Positions 51,582-59,507 of a stretch of 64,000 nucleotides of DNA are shown here, in pieces. Numbering within the stretch: position 1 is the stretch's first letter; each line of letters opens with the position of its first letter. The stretch covers positions 62,001-126,000 of the forward strand of contig NZ_BOMZ01000044.1 in assembly GCF_016862455.1 (NCBI RefSeq), written 5' to 3'. The translations under genes were made by a program, and so were the position numbers. Origin of the DNA: Actinoplanes utahensis. GTDB taxonomy: Bacteria > Actinomycetota > Actinomycetes > Mycobacteriales > Micromonosporaceae. The notes under the pieces are model-generated. The model was not told the origin of the DNA. It ran no database searches and saw only the letters and a program-made list of their open reading frames with translations.

Positions 51582-53579
51582 CTAGCGGGTCATGCCCCCC
51601 GGTGCGGACAGCTCTTCGTCCACCAGGCGCCCGGCGATGTTCCCGAGAGCCTGGTCGAGAAGGGCGCGATCGCCCGGATCGGACATGGTGATGTCGTTGA
51701 GATGCGCGTCCAGCCACTGGTGCCACGCCGATTTCACCCGTTCGAACTGCTCCTCGCCGGCCGGGGTGAGGTGGACGGTCTGGCCGTCGCGGCCGGCGTA
51801 CCCGGCTTCGCACAACGCGGTGAAGGCCGGTTCGATGACCTCCGGCGGCATCCGGTGCTGCCGGGCGATGACCGGCAGCTCGGCCCGCCCGCGCGCGATG
51901 GTGTGCAGGTGGGTCTGGCCCATCGCCCACGCCTGCGCCGGGTCGAGGTCGGTGCCGGACCGGGACAGCACCCGGTCGAGGACCTCCCGGTCGTGGCCGG
52001 ACCGACGCATGGTGTCGCTGATCTGCCGTTCGAGGCGGGTCAGCCGGTCGTCGGGAACCGGCGCGGAGAAGCCCTCGCCGACGTCGGTGGCGGCGGCCCG
52101 GGCGCTGTCACGCAGCGGAAGCTCCTTGAGGAACCAGGCGATCAGGAAGCCGAGCACGGCGACCGGGACGACCCAGCGGAAGACGTAGGTGACGGCGTCG
52201 GCGTACGCCTCGATGATCGGTGCGGCCTGCGCGGCGGTCAGCCGGTGCAGGGCGGACGGGTCGGCCGCCGCCGCCGCCGGTACCCCGGAGGTGGTCAGGG
52301 CCGTACCCAGCCCCTCCTCGATCCGGCTGCTGTAGAGGGTGCCGAAGATCGCGGTGCCGAAGGACGAGCCGAGGGTACGGAAGAACGTCACGCCCGAGGT
52401 CGCGGTGCCGAGGTCGGCGTACGGCACGGTGTTCTGCACGACGATCGTGAGGACCTGCATCGACAGCCCGATCCCGGCGCCGATCACGAACATGTACAGC
52501 GACTGCAGCCCGGCGCTGGTGCCGGGCCCGATGGTGGACATCAGGTACAACCCGGCGGCCAGGACCGCGCTGCCGGCCACCGGGAACATCTTGTACCGCC
52601 CGGTCCGGCTGACCACGGTGCCGGAGAACATCGAGGTGACGAAGAGCCCGGCGACCATCGGCAGGGTGCGCACTCCGGAGGCGGTGGCCGTGACGCCGTC
52701 CACGTACTGGAGATAGGTCGGCAGGAAGGTCATCGCGCCGAGCATCGCGAACCCGACGATGAAGCTGAGCGTGGAGCAGACCGTGAAGACCGAGTTCTGG
52801 AACAGGCGCATCGGCAGCATCGGTTCCGCGGCCCGCCGTTCGACGAGCACGAACGCCACGAATCCGAGGATCGATCCGGCGAACAGCCCGATGATCATCG
52901 GTGAGGTCCACGCGTACTCGCCGCCACCCCATTCCAGGGCCAGGATCATGCTGGTGGAGGCCGCGGCGATCAGGCCGATCCCGGCGTAGTCGATGACCGG
53001 CCGGGCCGCCGACCGGATCGACGGGATCGCCGTGGCGGCCATGCCGATCACCACGGCCGCGATGGGCACGTTGATGTAGAACGCCCAGCGCCAGCTCAGA
53101 TGGTCGGTGAACAGGCCGCCGACGGTGGGCCCGACCACGGTGGTGATGCCGAAGACGGCGCCGAGCGCGCCCTGGTAGCGGCCGCGGTCCTTGAGCGGGA
53201 TGACGTCGGCGATCAGCGCCATCGCGGTGACCATCAGGCCGCCGCCGCCGATCCCCTGCAACGCCCGGGAGCCGACGAGCATCGCCATGTCGTGCGCGAC
53301 GCCGCACAGCGCCGAGCCCGCCACGAAGACCACCGCGCTGATCTGGAAGACCAGCTTGCGGCCGAAGAGGTCACCGAACTTGCCGGCCAGCACGGTCGCC
53401 ACCGTCTCGGCGAGCAGATAGGCCGTCACCACCCAGGACATGTGCCCGGCCCCGCCCAGGTCCGCCACGATCGTCGGCAGCGCGGTCGACACGATGGTCT
53501 GGTCGAGGGCGGCGAGCAGCATCCCGAGCAGGATCGTGACGAAGACGACGTTGGTCTGCCGCTTGGTCAGCACCTGCAT
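51582..53579 (-). CDS. MFS drug exporter (DHA2, 14 TM) fused to a MarR-like winged helix, 665 aa
   Basis: Proton-driven multidrug exporter of the EmrB/QacA type. LAALDQTIVSTALPTIVADL is motif D1 of the family, GKFGDLFGRKLVFQISAVVF motif A, and GVFGITTVVGPTVGGLFTDH-like residues make motif C. Fourteen helices end near residue 510. The last 150 residues are cytoplasmic and read like a MarR-type domain: LERQISDTMRRSGHDREVLD, then EVIEPAFTALCEAGYAGRDG and TVHLTPAGEEQFERVKSAWH, the wing and last helix. Such a tail is not part of the standard pump. A 31-bp operator lies upstream, shared with the divergent SDR gene. Confidence 0.88.
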   Translation of the reverse strand: MQVLTKRQTNVVFVTILLGMLLAALDQTIVSTALPTIVADLGGAGHMSWVVTAYLLAETVATVLAGKFGDLFGRKLVFQISAVVFVAGSALCGVAHDMAMLVGSRALQGIGGGGLMVTAMALIADVIPLKDRGRYQGALGAVFGITTVVGPTVGGLFTDHLSWRWAFYINVPIAAVVIGMAATAIPSIRSAARPVIDYAGIGLIAAASTSMILALEWGGGEYAWTSPMIIGLFAGSILGFVAFVLVERRAAEPMLPMRLFQNSVFTVCSTLSFIVGFAMLGAMTFLPTYLQYVDGVTATASGVRTLPMVAGLFVTSMFSGTVVSRTGRYKMFPVAGSAVLAAGLYLMSTIGPGTSAGLQSLYMFVIGAGIGLSMQVLTIVVQNTVPYADLGTATSGVTFFRTLGSSFGTAIFGTLYSSRIEEGLGTALTTSGVPAAAAADPSALHRLTAAQAAPIIEAYADAVTYVFRWVVPVAVLGFLIAWFLKELPLRDSARAAATDVGEGFSAPVPDDRLTRLERQISDTMRRSGHDREVLDRVLSRSGTDLDPAQAWAMGQTHLHTIARGRAELPVIARQHRMPPEVIEPAFTALCEAGYAGRDGQTVHLTPAGEEQFERVKSAWHQWLDAHLNDITMSDPGDRALLDQALGNIAGRLVDEELSAPGGMTR

Positions 53580-53645
53580 GATCCCGAGTCTGGTTCGCCG
53601 GCCGCCGGCGTGTGACGACTATCCGAAAACCCGGGGTGACTCCGG

Positions 53646-53676
53646 CAGCGGAAGTAAACTAAGTTCACTTCCGCTG
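53646..53676. promoter_or_regulatory. 31-bp operator between the MFS and SDR genes
   Basis: CAGCGGAAGTAAACT (53646-53660) and AGTTCACTTCCGCTG (53662-53676) pair at 14 of 15 positions around a central A. TAAACT (53655-53660) on the plus strand and TAGTTT on the minus strand look like overlapping -10 boxes for both genes, so one bound repressor could shut both. The TetR encoded at 54814-55359 is the obvious candidate. Confidence 0.82.
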
Positions 53677-53706
53677 CTCATCCCCCGACCCGAAGGGAAA
53701 TCCCCC

Positions 53707-54717
53707 ATGGCGAACCCGTCGAAGCCGCTGACCGCGAACAGCACGATCGGCGACTGGCTGGACCATCCGGAGGGCGGCCCGGCCCTGGGCGAGCTGCTCG
53801 CCGCCGGCGGCGCCGATCCGTCGATGCTGGCCCCGATCCGCACTCTGCCGCTGCGGCAGATGGTCGAGCTCAGCCAGGGCAAGATGCCGCAGGCCGTCGT
53901 CGACGAGCTCGTGCTCCGGGTCAACGGCGGGGTCGCCCCGGCCGACTCCGCGGAGAGCGGCTGGACGGAGAAGATCACCGCGGGCCGGTTCAGCGGCAAG
54001 ACGGTGATCGTCACCGGCGCGGCCTCCGGCATCGGCCGGGCCACCGCCTCCCGCATCGTCCGCGAGGGCGGCCGGGTGATCGGCGTCGACATCACCGCCG
54101 AGAAGCTCGAGCAGGCCGAGGCCGACCTGGGCGACTCGTTCGTCGCGGTGGCCGCCGACATCACCAGCGCCGACGACATCGCCCGGATCGTGGCCGCCGC
54201 CGGCGACCGGATCGACGGCCTGGCCAACATCGCCGGCGTGGTCGACGACTTCAGCCCGGCCCACGAGACGTCCGACGCGGTCTGGGAGAAGGTCTTCGCG
54301 GTCAACGTCGACGGCGTCTTCCGGCTCACCCGGGCGGTCGTCCCGGCCATGCTGTCGGCCGGCCGCGGCGCCATCGTCAACGTCGCCTCCGAGGCCGCGC
54401 TGCGCGGCAACGCCGCGGGTGTCGCCTACACCGCCTCCAAGCACGCGGTCGTCGGCATCACCAAGAACACCGCTTTCATGTACGGGCAGAGCGGCATCCG
54501 GACCAACGCGGTCGCGCCCGGCGGGGTCGCCACCGGGATGGCGCCGGTCGACCAGAGCGAGTTCGGCCGCTCCAGGACCGGCCCGTTCCTGCAGCTCATT
54601 CCGGGGGTGGCGCTGGCCGAGCACCTGGCCGCGTCGATCACCTTCCTGCTCAGCGACGACGGCGTCAACCTGAACGGCGTGGTGCTCCCGTCCGACGGCG
54701 GCTGGTCGGTGCAGTAG
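53707..54717 (+). CDS. Short-chain dehydrogenase with N-terminal extension, 336 aa
   Basis: NAD(P)-dependent oxidoreductase. The first 90 residues are an extra helical domain (TIGDWLDHPEGGPALGELLA, MPQAVVDELVLRVNGG) of a kind also found at the end of some glycosidases. The SDR core follows: KTVIVTGAASGIGRATASRI (cofactor loop), GLANIAGVVDDFS (NAG variant), NVASEAALRGNAAGVAYTAS with the catalytic Ser, Tyr and Lys (YTASKHA). ATG 53707 has AAGGGA upstream. It is probably co-regulated with the MFS pump through the operator between them, and may modify the exported compound. Confidence 0.9.
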   Translation: MANPSKPLTANSTIGDWLDHPEGGPALGELLAAGGADPSMLAPIRTLPLRQMVELSQGKMPQAVVDELVLRVNGGVAPADSAESGWTEKITAGRFSGKTVIVTGAASGIGRATASRIVREGGRVIGVDITAEKLEQAEADLGDSFVAVAADITSADDIARIVAAAGDRIDGLANIAGVVDDFSPAHETSDAVWEKVFAVNVDGVFRLTRAVVPAMLSAGRGAIVNVASEAALRGNAAGVAYTASKHAVVGITKNTAFMYGQSGIRTNAVAPGGVATGMAPVDQSEFGRSRTGPFLQLIPGVALAEHLAASITFLLSDDGVNLNGVVLPSDGGWSVQ

Positions 54718-54722
54718 TCCCC

Positions 54723-54806
54723 GCGTGTGGGGTCCGGCCGTCATCCACGCCCGGACCCGGCACAACCCGCGCGCGTGGAGTCCGGCCGTCACCCGCGCCC
54801 GGGCTC
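54723..54806. repeat. Imperfect direct repeat in the gap after the SDR gene
   Basis: GTCCGGCCGTCATCCACGCC near 54731 recurs as GTCCGGCCGTCACCCGCGCC near 54780, each inside a GTGGRGTCC context. Non-coding. Confidence 0.6.
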
Positions 54807-54813
54807 CCCACGC

Positions 54814-55359
54814 TCACGTGGGGGTGAGGGCCTGCTGGAGCAGCGCGCCGTAACGGGTGATCAGCTCGGGGCGGGAGGCGTGCGCCAGGCCCTCGTCCTC
54901 CACCACCCACAACGCGTAGAGCAGGCCGCCGACCACCGTCGCGGCCATCCGGGCCCGGATGTCGGCGTCCGGGCCGGTCAGCCGCCGGCGCACCGGCTCC
55001 ACGAAGGTCCGCTCGTGGACCGCCTGCAGGCGCCCCTTGATCCGCGGTTCGTTGCTGCCCCGGACCAGGGCCAGGTACACCCCCCGGATGTCGTCGTCGG
55101 CCAGCAGCACCTCGATGAACCGCTCGCCGAACTGCTCGAGCGGCACGTCGAACAGCGGCTCGTCGTCGATCGTGAACGACATCGTCTCCAGGAACAGCAG
55201 CTCCTTGGTGCCGAAGTGCCGGATCACCAGCGCCGGGTTGATGACCGCCTGAGCGGCGATGTCCCGGACCGAGGTGCGCGCGAAACCCCGCTCCCGGAAC
55301 AGGCGTGCCGCCGCGACACGGATCTCCTCACGGGTCGCCTCCCCGGAACGCCTGGCCAT
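54814..55359 (-). CDS. TetR-family repressor, 181 aa
   Basis: The helix-turn-helix is in REEIRVAAARLFRERGFART and VRDIAAQAVINPALVIRHFG, with VIRHF as the recognition-helix end; KELLFLETMSF follows. The C-terminal domain (TetR_C_7-like, FIEVLLADDDIRGVYLALVR) binds the ligand. ATG 55359 is chosen because the helix-turn-helix then lies at the usual distance; the frame is open further up. It converges on the SDR gene and is the likely binder of the 31-bp operator at 53646. No copy of that operator is seen before its own gene. Confidence 0.9.
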   Translation of the reverse strand: MARRSGEATREEIRVAAARLFRERGFARTSVRDIAAQAVINPALVIRHFGTKELLFLETMSFTIDDEPLFDVPLEQFGERFIEVLLADDDIRGVYLALVRGSNEPRIKGRLQAVHERTFVEPVRRRLTGPDADIRARMAATVVGGLLYALWVVEDEGLAHASRPELITRYGALLQQALTPT

Positions 55360-55522
55360 GCCCACGATCGTAGGCCCCGCCCGATGCCGCCGGATCACGC
55401 CCGGCTGGCCCGGAGAGGCCAGAGACCATCCGATCAGCCGACGTTCCGCCGAACGCCGGACCCCATACCGCACGTCGTGCTCAGCTATCCGGGAAACGGC
55501 TCACACACCGGAGAGGTTTGAG

Positions 55523-56254
55523 ATGAGGAAAGTGACACGGGGGCTGATCACCGCTTGCGCCGGCCTGGTCGCCGGGGCGACGTTCGGGGCCGGGCCGGCC
55601 CTGGCGGGCGGCTCGACGTGGTACCCGCAGGGACACGTGCTCGGCTACTACGGCTCGATGGGCGGCTGTAACTCGTACGCGTCGACGCTGGCCCTGTGGG
55701 CCGACGACTTCGACTGCTCCTACCGGCCGCACTGGGTGGCCGCTCAGCCCTACGCGCTGATCGTCCAGCAGCCGGTCACCCTTTCGGTGGCGGTGCCCGT
55801 CGTCACGCAGCCGGACTCGGGCGAGGACGAATGGGAGGCGCCCGCCAAGCCGGCACCCGCGGTGAAGGAGCCCGAGCCGGAACCGGCCCCGCCGATGAAG
55901 GAGCCGGAGCCCGCGGCCGAACCGGCCACCGTCCAGGTGCGCCCGGCCGTCGAGGAGCCGGTGGTCAAGCCGTACAAGAAGCCGAAGATGACGAAGCTGA
56001 AGCCGACAGCGACGAAGCCGCAGAAGCACGTCCGGGCGACCGCCGACGACGACGAGCAGTGCACCACGGTGGTGGCCCACTGCGCCGACGTTCAGACGGT
56101 CACGCTGTCCACGCCGGTGGTGCAGCCGATCGTGCGCCCGATCGTGCCGCTGGCCCAGCCGATCGTGCGCCCGATCGTGCCGCTGGCCCAGCCGGTCGTG
56201 CCGCTGCGGCCGCTGGCCGTCCCGTTCCACAACGCGTGCGGTCCCTGCTACTGA
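55523..56254 (+). CDS. Secreted Pro-rich protein with C-terminal repeats, 243 aa
   Basis: A Sec signal peptide (KVTRGLITACAGLVAGATFG, AGPALA cleavage) leads to a short globular part with three Cys (SMGGCNSYASTLALWADDFD). A Pro/Glu/Lys linker of about 70 residues follows (KEPEPEPAPPMKEPEPAAEP), then a basic patch, then a region of PIVRPIVPLAQ repeats (two and a half copies) and a final CGPCY. The layout suggests a cell-wall spanning or surface protein. I do not recognise a family. GGAGAGG at 55510-55516 fixes the ATG. An 18-bp hairpin follows the gene. Confidence 0.75.
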   Translation: MRKVTRGLITACAGLVAGATFGAGPALAGGSTWYPQGHVLGYYGSMGGCNSYASTLALWADDFDCSYRPHWVAAQPYALIVQQPVTLSVAVPVVTQPDSGEDEWEAPAKPAPAVKEPEPEPAPPMKEPEPAAEPATVQVRPAVEEPVVKPYKKPKMTKLKPTATKPQKHVRATADDDEQCTTVVAHCADVQTVTLSTPVVQPIVRPIVPLAQPIVRPIVPLAQPVVPLRPLAVPFHNACGPCY

Positions 56255-56263
56255 CCGTCGTCT

Positions 56264-56305
56264 CGATCCGCGGTGGCCGGGTGATCTCCCGGCCACCGCG
56301 GATCG
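56264..56305. terminator. 18-bp perfect hairpin between convergent genes
   Basis: CGATCCGCGGTGGCCGGG (56264-56281) pairs fully with the stretch 56288-56305; loop TGATCT. It lies 10 bp after the secreted-protein stop and 30 bp before the MoaD-like gene's 3' end. Confidence 0.85.
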
Positions 56306-56334
56306 GCGCCGTCTCAGCGAGACCGGCGCCCGCC

Positions 56335-56631
56335 TCAGCCCCCGGCCATCGCGCCGACGACCAGGAACGGCTCCTCGCCCTTGACCACCCGGTCCGGCAG
56401 CGGGGCGTCCGGGGACTCGTTGGACAGGTCCTCCTCGCAGGCGAAGAAGCGGACCAGGGCCCGGCGCTCGCCGGTGTTCCGGTCGCGCATGGTGCCGAGC
56501 AGCATCGGGAACCGCTGCTCGACCGCGTCCAGCACGTGCCGCTGGGTAACCTCGCCCGGCACGTCGACCCGGACCTCCCCGGTGACCTTCGCGAGAGTGC
56601 GCAGATGGGGCGGGAGGACCACCCGGATCAC
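56335..56631 (-). CDS. MoaD/ThiS-like ubiquitin-fold protein ending in Gly-Gly, 98 aa
   Basis: Beta-grasp protein of the small sulfur-carrier type. VIRVVLPPHLRTLAKVTGEV opens the fold, TQRHVLDAVEQRFPMLLGTM is the helix, and GEEPFLVVGAMAGG the end; the terminal Gly-Gly is what an E1-like enzyme would adenylate. It differs from MoaD by an insertion (FFACEEDLSNESPDAPLPDR). The GTG start (56629-56631) overlaps the stop of the BNR gene as GTGA, so the two proteins are made together. No E1-like gene is near. Sulfur carrier or protein-modifier roles are both possible. Confidence 0.82.
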   Translation of the reverse strand: MIRVVLPPHLRTLAKVTGEVRVDVPGEVTQRHVLDAVEQRFPMLLGTMRDRNTGERRALVRFFACEEDLSNESPDAPLPDRVVKGEEPFLVVGAMAGG

Positions 56632-57743
56632 GGCAGCACCTGCGCTTCCACCGAGAGCACCGGCGGCAGGTCGGCGACCAGGGTCTGCCAGGTGTCGCCG
56701 CTGTCGGCGGACCCGTACACCTGCCCGGCGCTGGTGCCGAAGTAGACGCCGCACTCCTCGAGGGTGTCCACCGCCATCGCGTCGCGGAGCACGTTGACGT
56801 AGCAGTGCTCCTGCGGCAGCCCGGTGGTGAGCGGCTCCCACTCGTCGCCGCCGGTACGGCTGCGGTACACCCGCAGCCTCCCGTCCATCACGTAGTGCAG
56901 CTGATCGCTGGTGACCGGCACGACGTAGATCGTCTCCGGCTCGTGGGCGTGCACCGCGATCGGGAATCCGAAGTCGGTCGGCAGGTTCCCGCTGACCTCA
57001 CGCCAGTTCGCCCCGGCGTCGTCGGTGCGCATGACGTCCCAGTGCTTCTGCATGAACAGCGTGTCCGGCCGGGACGGGTGCATGGCCAGCCGGTGCACGC
57101 AGTGACCCACCTCGGCGTCCGGGTCGGGGATGCCCTCGCTCTGCAGGCCGCGGTTGATCGGCTGCCAGGTGACGCCGCCGTCGTCGGTGCGGAACGCCCC
57201 GGCCGCCGAGATCGCCACGAAGATGCGGTCCGGGTTCACCGGGTCGAGCAGGATCGTGTGCAGGCACATGCCGCCCGCGCCGGGCTGCCACAGCGGGGCG
57301 GAGGTGTGGGTGCGCAGCCCGGTCAGCTCCTCCCACTTCTGCCCGCCGTCGGTGCTCTTGTACAGGGCCGCGTCCTCGGCGCCGGCGTAGACCACGTCGG
57401 CCTCGGTCCGGGACGGCTCCAGGTGCCAGATCCGCTTGAACTCCCACGGGCGCGGGGTCCCGTCGTACCACAGGTGCTCGCCGACGTCCCCGGCGTAGGT
57501 GAAGTCGTGGTCGACCTGCCGCCAGGTCGCGCCGCCGTCGTCGGACCGCTGGATCAGCTGGCCGAACCAGCCGCTCGACTGGGACACGTAGATCCGGCCG
57601 GTGTCGACCGATGAGCCGTTGGCATGGTAGATCTCCCAGCCGGCGAAGTGCGGGCCGTCCACCTTCCAGTCCCGGCGTGCGCCGTCCGCGGTCAGGATGA
57701 ACAGCCCCTTGCGGGTGCCGACGAGCAATCGGACACCGCTCAT
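56628..57743 (-). CDS. BNR/sialidase-like beta-propeller protein, 371 aa
   Basis: Cytoplasmic (no signal peptide) propeller of Asp-box repeats: RSDDGGATWRQVDHD, KSTDGGQKWEELTGL, RTDDGGVTWQPINRG, RTDDAGANWREVSGN, RSRTGGDEWEPLTTG and GSADSGDTWQTLVAD. Each is the S-x-D-x-G-x-T-W motif found in sialidases and Vps10-like proteins; the catalytic residues of sialidase are not evident, so this is probably a binding or scaffold protein. It is the upstream partner of the MoaD-like gene, and this pairing is its most telling feature. Confidence 0.87.
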   Translation of the reverse strand: MSGVRLLVGTRKGLFILTADGARRDWKVDGPHFAGWEIYHANGSSVDTGRIYVSQSSGWFGQLIQRSDDGGATWRQVDHDFTYAGDVGEHLWYDGTPRPWEFKRIWHLEPSRTEADVVYAGAEDAALYKSTDGGQKWEELTGLRTHTSAPLWQPGAGGMCLHTILLDPVNPDRIFVAISAAGAFRTDDGGVTWQPINRGLQSEGIPDPDAEVGHCVHRLAMHPSRPDTLFMQKHWDVMRTDDAGANWREVSGNLPTDFGFPIAVHAHEPETIYVVPVTSDQLHYVMDGRLRVYRSRTGGDEWEPLTTGLPQEHCYVNVLRDAMAVDTLEECGVYFGTSAGQVYGSADSGDTWQTLVADLPPVLSVEAQVLP

Positions 57744-57771
57744 GTTCCGCTCCCCTCCATAGGTGTCACGT

Positions 57772-57828
57772 CCGGCTGGTCGTCAGTGCCGTCTCAGCGC
57801 CGCCGAGACGGCACTGACGACCAGCCGG
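57772..57828. repeat. 57-bp intergenic palindrome, copy E
   Basis: The best-kept intact copy: 27-nt arms pair at 26 positions around three bases (CCGGCTGGTCGTCAGTGCC at one end, its complement at the other). It lies between two minus-strand genes. Confidence 0.88.
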
Positions 57829-57899
57829 ACACATAGACGCATCATGGTGTGCTTAGCGTCACCCTGGGGAGTCTAGGACGGATGTTCGACCGGAAGGGG

Positions 57900-59435
57900 T
57901 CAGCCGGACAGCGCGCGCGCCATCTCCGCCTGTTCGGCGAGCACGTCGTTCATTCGGGCCTGGACCGCGTCCATCTTGCCGATCGTCTCGCTGGTGGTGT
58001 GGATGCCGGTCGCCACGGTCTCCGCGCTGGCCTGGATCCCGGCGATCTGCTCGGCGACCTTCTGGGTGGCCTCGGCGGTCTCCCGGGCCAGCTCCTTGAC
58101 CTCGCCGGCGACCACCGCGAAGCCCTTGCCGGACTCGCCGGCCCGGGCCGCCTCGATGGTGGCGTTCAGCGCCAGCAGGTTCGTCTGCTCGGCGATCGAG
58201 GAGATGATCTTGATGACGTCGCCGATCGCGGTGGACGCCTGGCCCAGCGCGGCCACCTCGTCGGTCATCGCCGACGCCCGGGTCACCGCCTGCTCGGCCA
58301 CCGACGTCGCGTCGTGGCTGGCGCTGCGCAGCCGGTCGACGGTGTGGAGCAGCTCGCGGGCGTTCGCGCTGGCCCGCTCGGTGCCGCGGACCACGTCGAG
58401 ACGCTGCGACACCAGCTGCTGCACGTTGCGCAGCGCGGCGGCCCGGGACTCGGACAGGTCGATGTACTCGGTGGTGAAGAAGTCCATCGTGCCGACCACC
58501 CGGTCCCCGCTCAGGATCGGGAAGCAGACGCCGGAGCGGACCCCGGCCCGCTGCGCCGCGGGCGCCCGCACGCAGTCGGTGATCTCCGCCAGGTCCCGGA
58601 CGAAGACCAGGTCGCGGGCCCGCCAGGCGCGGCCGGAGAGCCCGACGCCCTCGGCGAACGAGGCGGCCAGGGTGACCCGGCGGAACTCGTCGCCGGCCGA
58701 GCCGGACTCGACCGCGAACTTGAGCACGTTCACGTCCGGGTCGATCTCCCAGTACGAGCCGTACGCCCACCCGAACGCGGTGCGCACCGAGTCCAGCGCC
58801 GCCCGGATCGTGGTCTGGCTGTCCGAGGCCGCGCCGACCCGGCTGACCACCGTGGTGACGGCCTCCCGGTCGTTGGCCACCTGGCGCAGTTCGGCCGCGG
58901 CGACCGCGCTGATCCGGGCCCGGTCGGCGATCCGGATGATGGCCGCGAACTTGTCCTTCCGGGCGTCGTCGGCGAACACCCGGTTCGCCGTGTAGTACTC
59001 GAACACGGCGCACACGACGTTGTTCTTGACCACGGGCAGCAGGACCGCCGCGATCATGCCCGACGTGATCGCGTGCTGCTGGCGGCGGCACCCGGTGAGC
59101 CGCTCCGGGTCCTCCTCGATGACCGGCGCCCGGCTCCGGACCACCTGCGCCACCAGGCCGCCGTCGGCCGGGTCCGTCCCGAACGCGGACCGCATGGCGG
59201 GCACCAGCGTTCCGGTCTCGTGCCGCAGCCGCAGCCGGCCCGACGCGTCCGGCACCCAGACCGCGCCGTATCCGAAGCCGTAGAACCGCGTCGTGCTCTC
59301 CACCGTGATTCGCCAGGCGCTGTCCTCGTCGGTGACCGCCTCCAGATCCTGAACGAGTTGCTCCAGAGCCTCCACATCCCGCGGGACGGGACGCACCGCC
59401 TCAGGGCTGACCGCCCGGGATCCGAACAGCCGCAT
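57900..59435 (-). CDS. Soluble chemoreceptor-like protein with two GAF domains, 511 aa
   Basis: No membrane segment. Residues about 25-185 and 190-345 look like GAF domains (RFYGFGYGAVWVPDASGRLR, and SGVCFPILSGDRVVGTMDFF in the second). The C-terminal 150 residues are a methyl-accepting signalling hairpin with the conserved tip EQTNLLALNATIEAARAGES and GKGFAVVAGEVKELARETAE. The hairpin is short and no cheA, cheW or cheR is nearby, so it may act on a distant Che-type pathway or on another kinase. Similar GAF-MCP proteins are frequent in motile Actinoplanes-type bacteria with flagellate spores. Confidence 0.9.
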   Translation of the reverse strand: MRLFGSRAVSPEAVRPVPRDVEALEQLVQDLEAVTDEDSAWRITVESTTRFYGFGYGAVWVPDASGRLRLRHETGTLVPAMRSAFGTDPADGGLVAQVVRSRAPVIEEDPERLTGCRRQQHAITSGMIAAVLLPVVKNNVVCAVFEYYTANRVFADDARKDKFAAIIRIADRARISAVAAAELRQVANDREAVTTVVSRVGAASDSQTTIRAALDSVRTAFGWAYGSYWEIDPDVNVLKFAVESGSAGDEFRRVTLAASFAEGVGLSGRAWRARDLVFVRDLAEITDCVRAPAAQRAGVRSGVCFPILSGDRVVGTMDFFTTEYIDLSESRAAALRNVQQLVSQRLDVVRGTERASANARELLHTVDRLRSASHDATSVAEQAVTRASAMTDEVAALGQASTAIGDVIKIISSIAEQTNLLALNATIEAARAGESGKGFAVVAGEVKELARETAEATQKVAEQIAGIQASAETVATGIHTTSETIGKMDAVQARMNDVLAEQAEMARALSG

Positions 59436-59507
59436 ACTGGTGTCTCCTTCGCCGAGCGGGAACCGGATACCCTTCCATCGGCGTGTCGCGGCTGATGTTG
59501 AGGATCG

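Noticed and set aside
48025..51930. A 1301-codon frame covering the FdhF-type gene and beyond
   Set aside because: Only the part from 50283 down has family sequence and a ribosome site. The upstream 550 codons are a shadow of the DUF1444-like gene in another frame.
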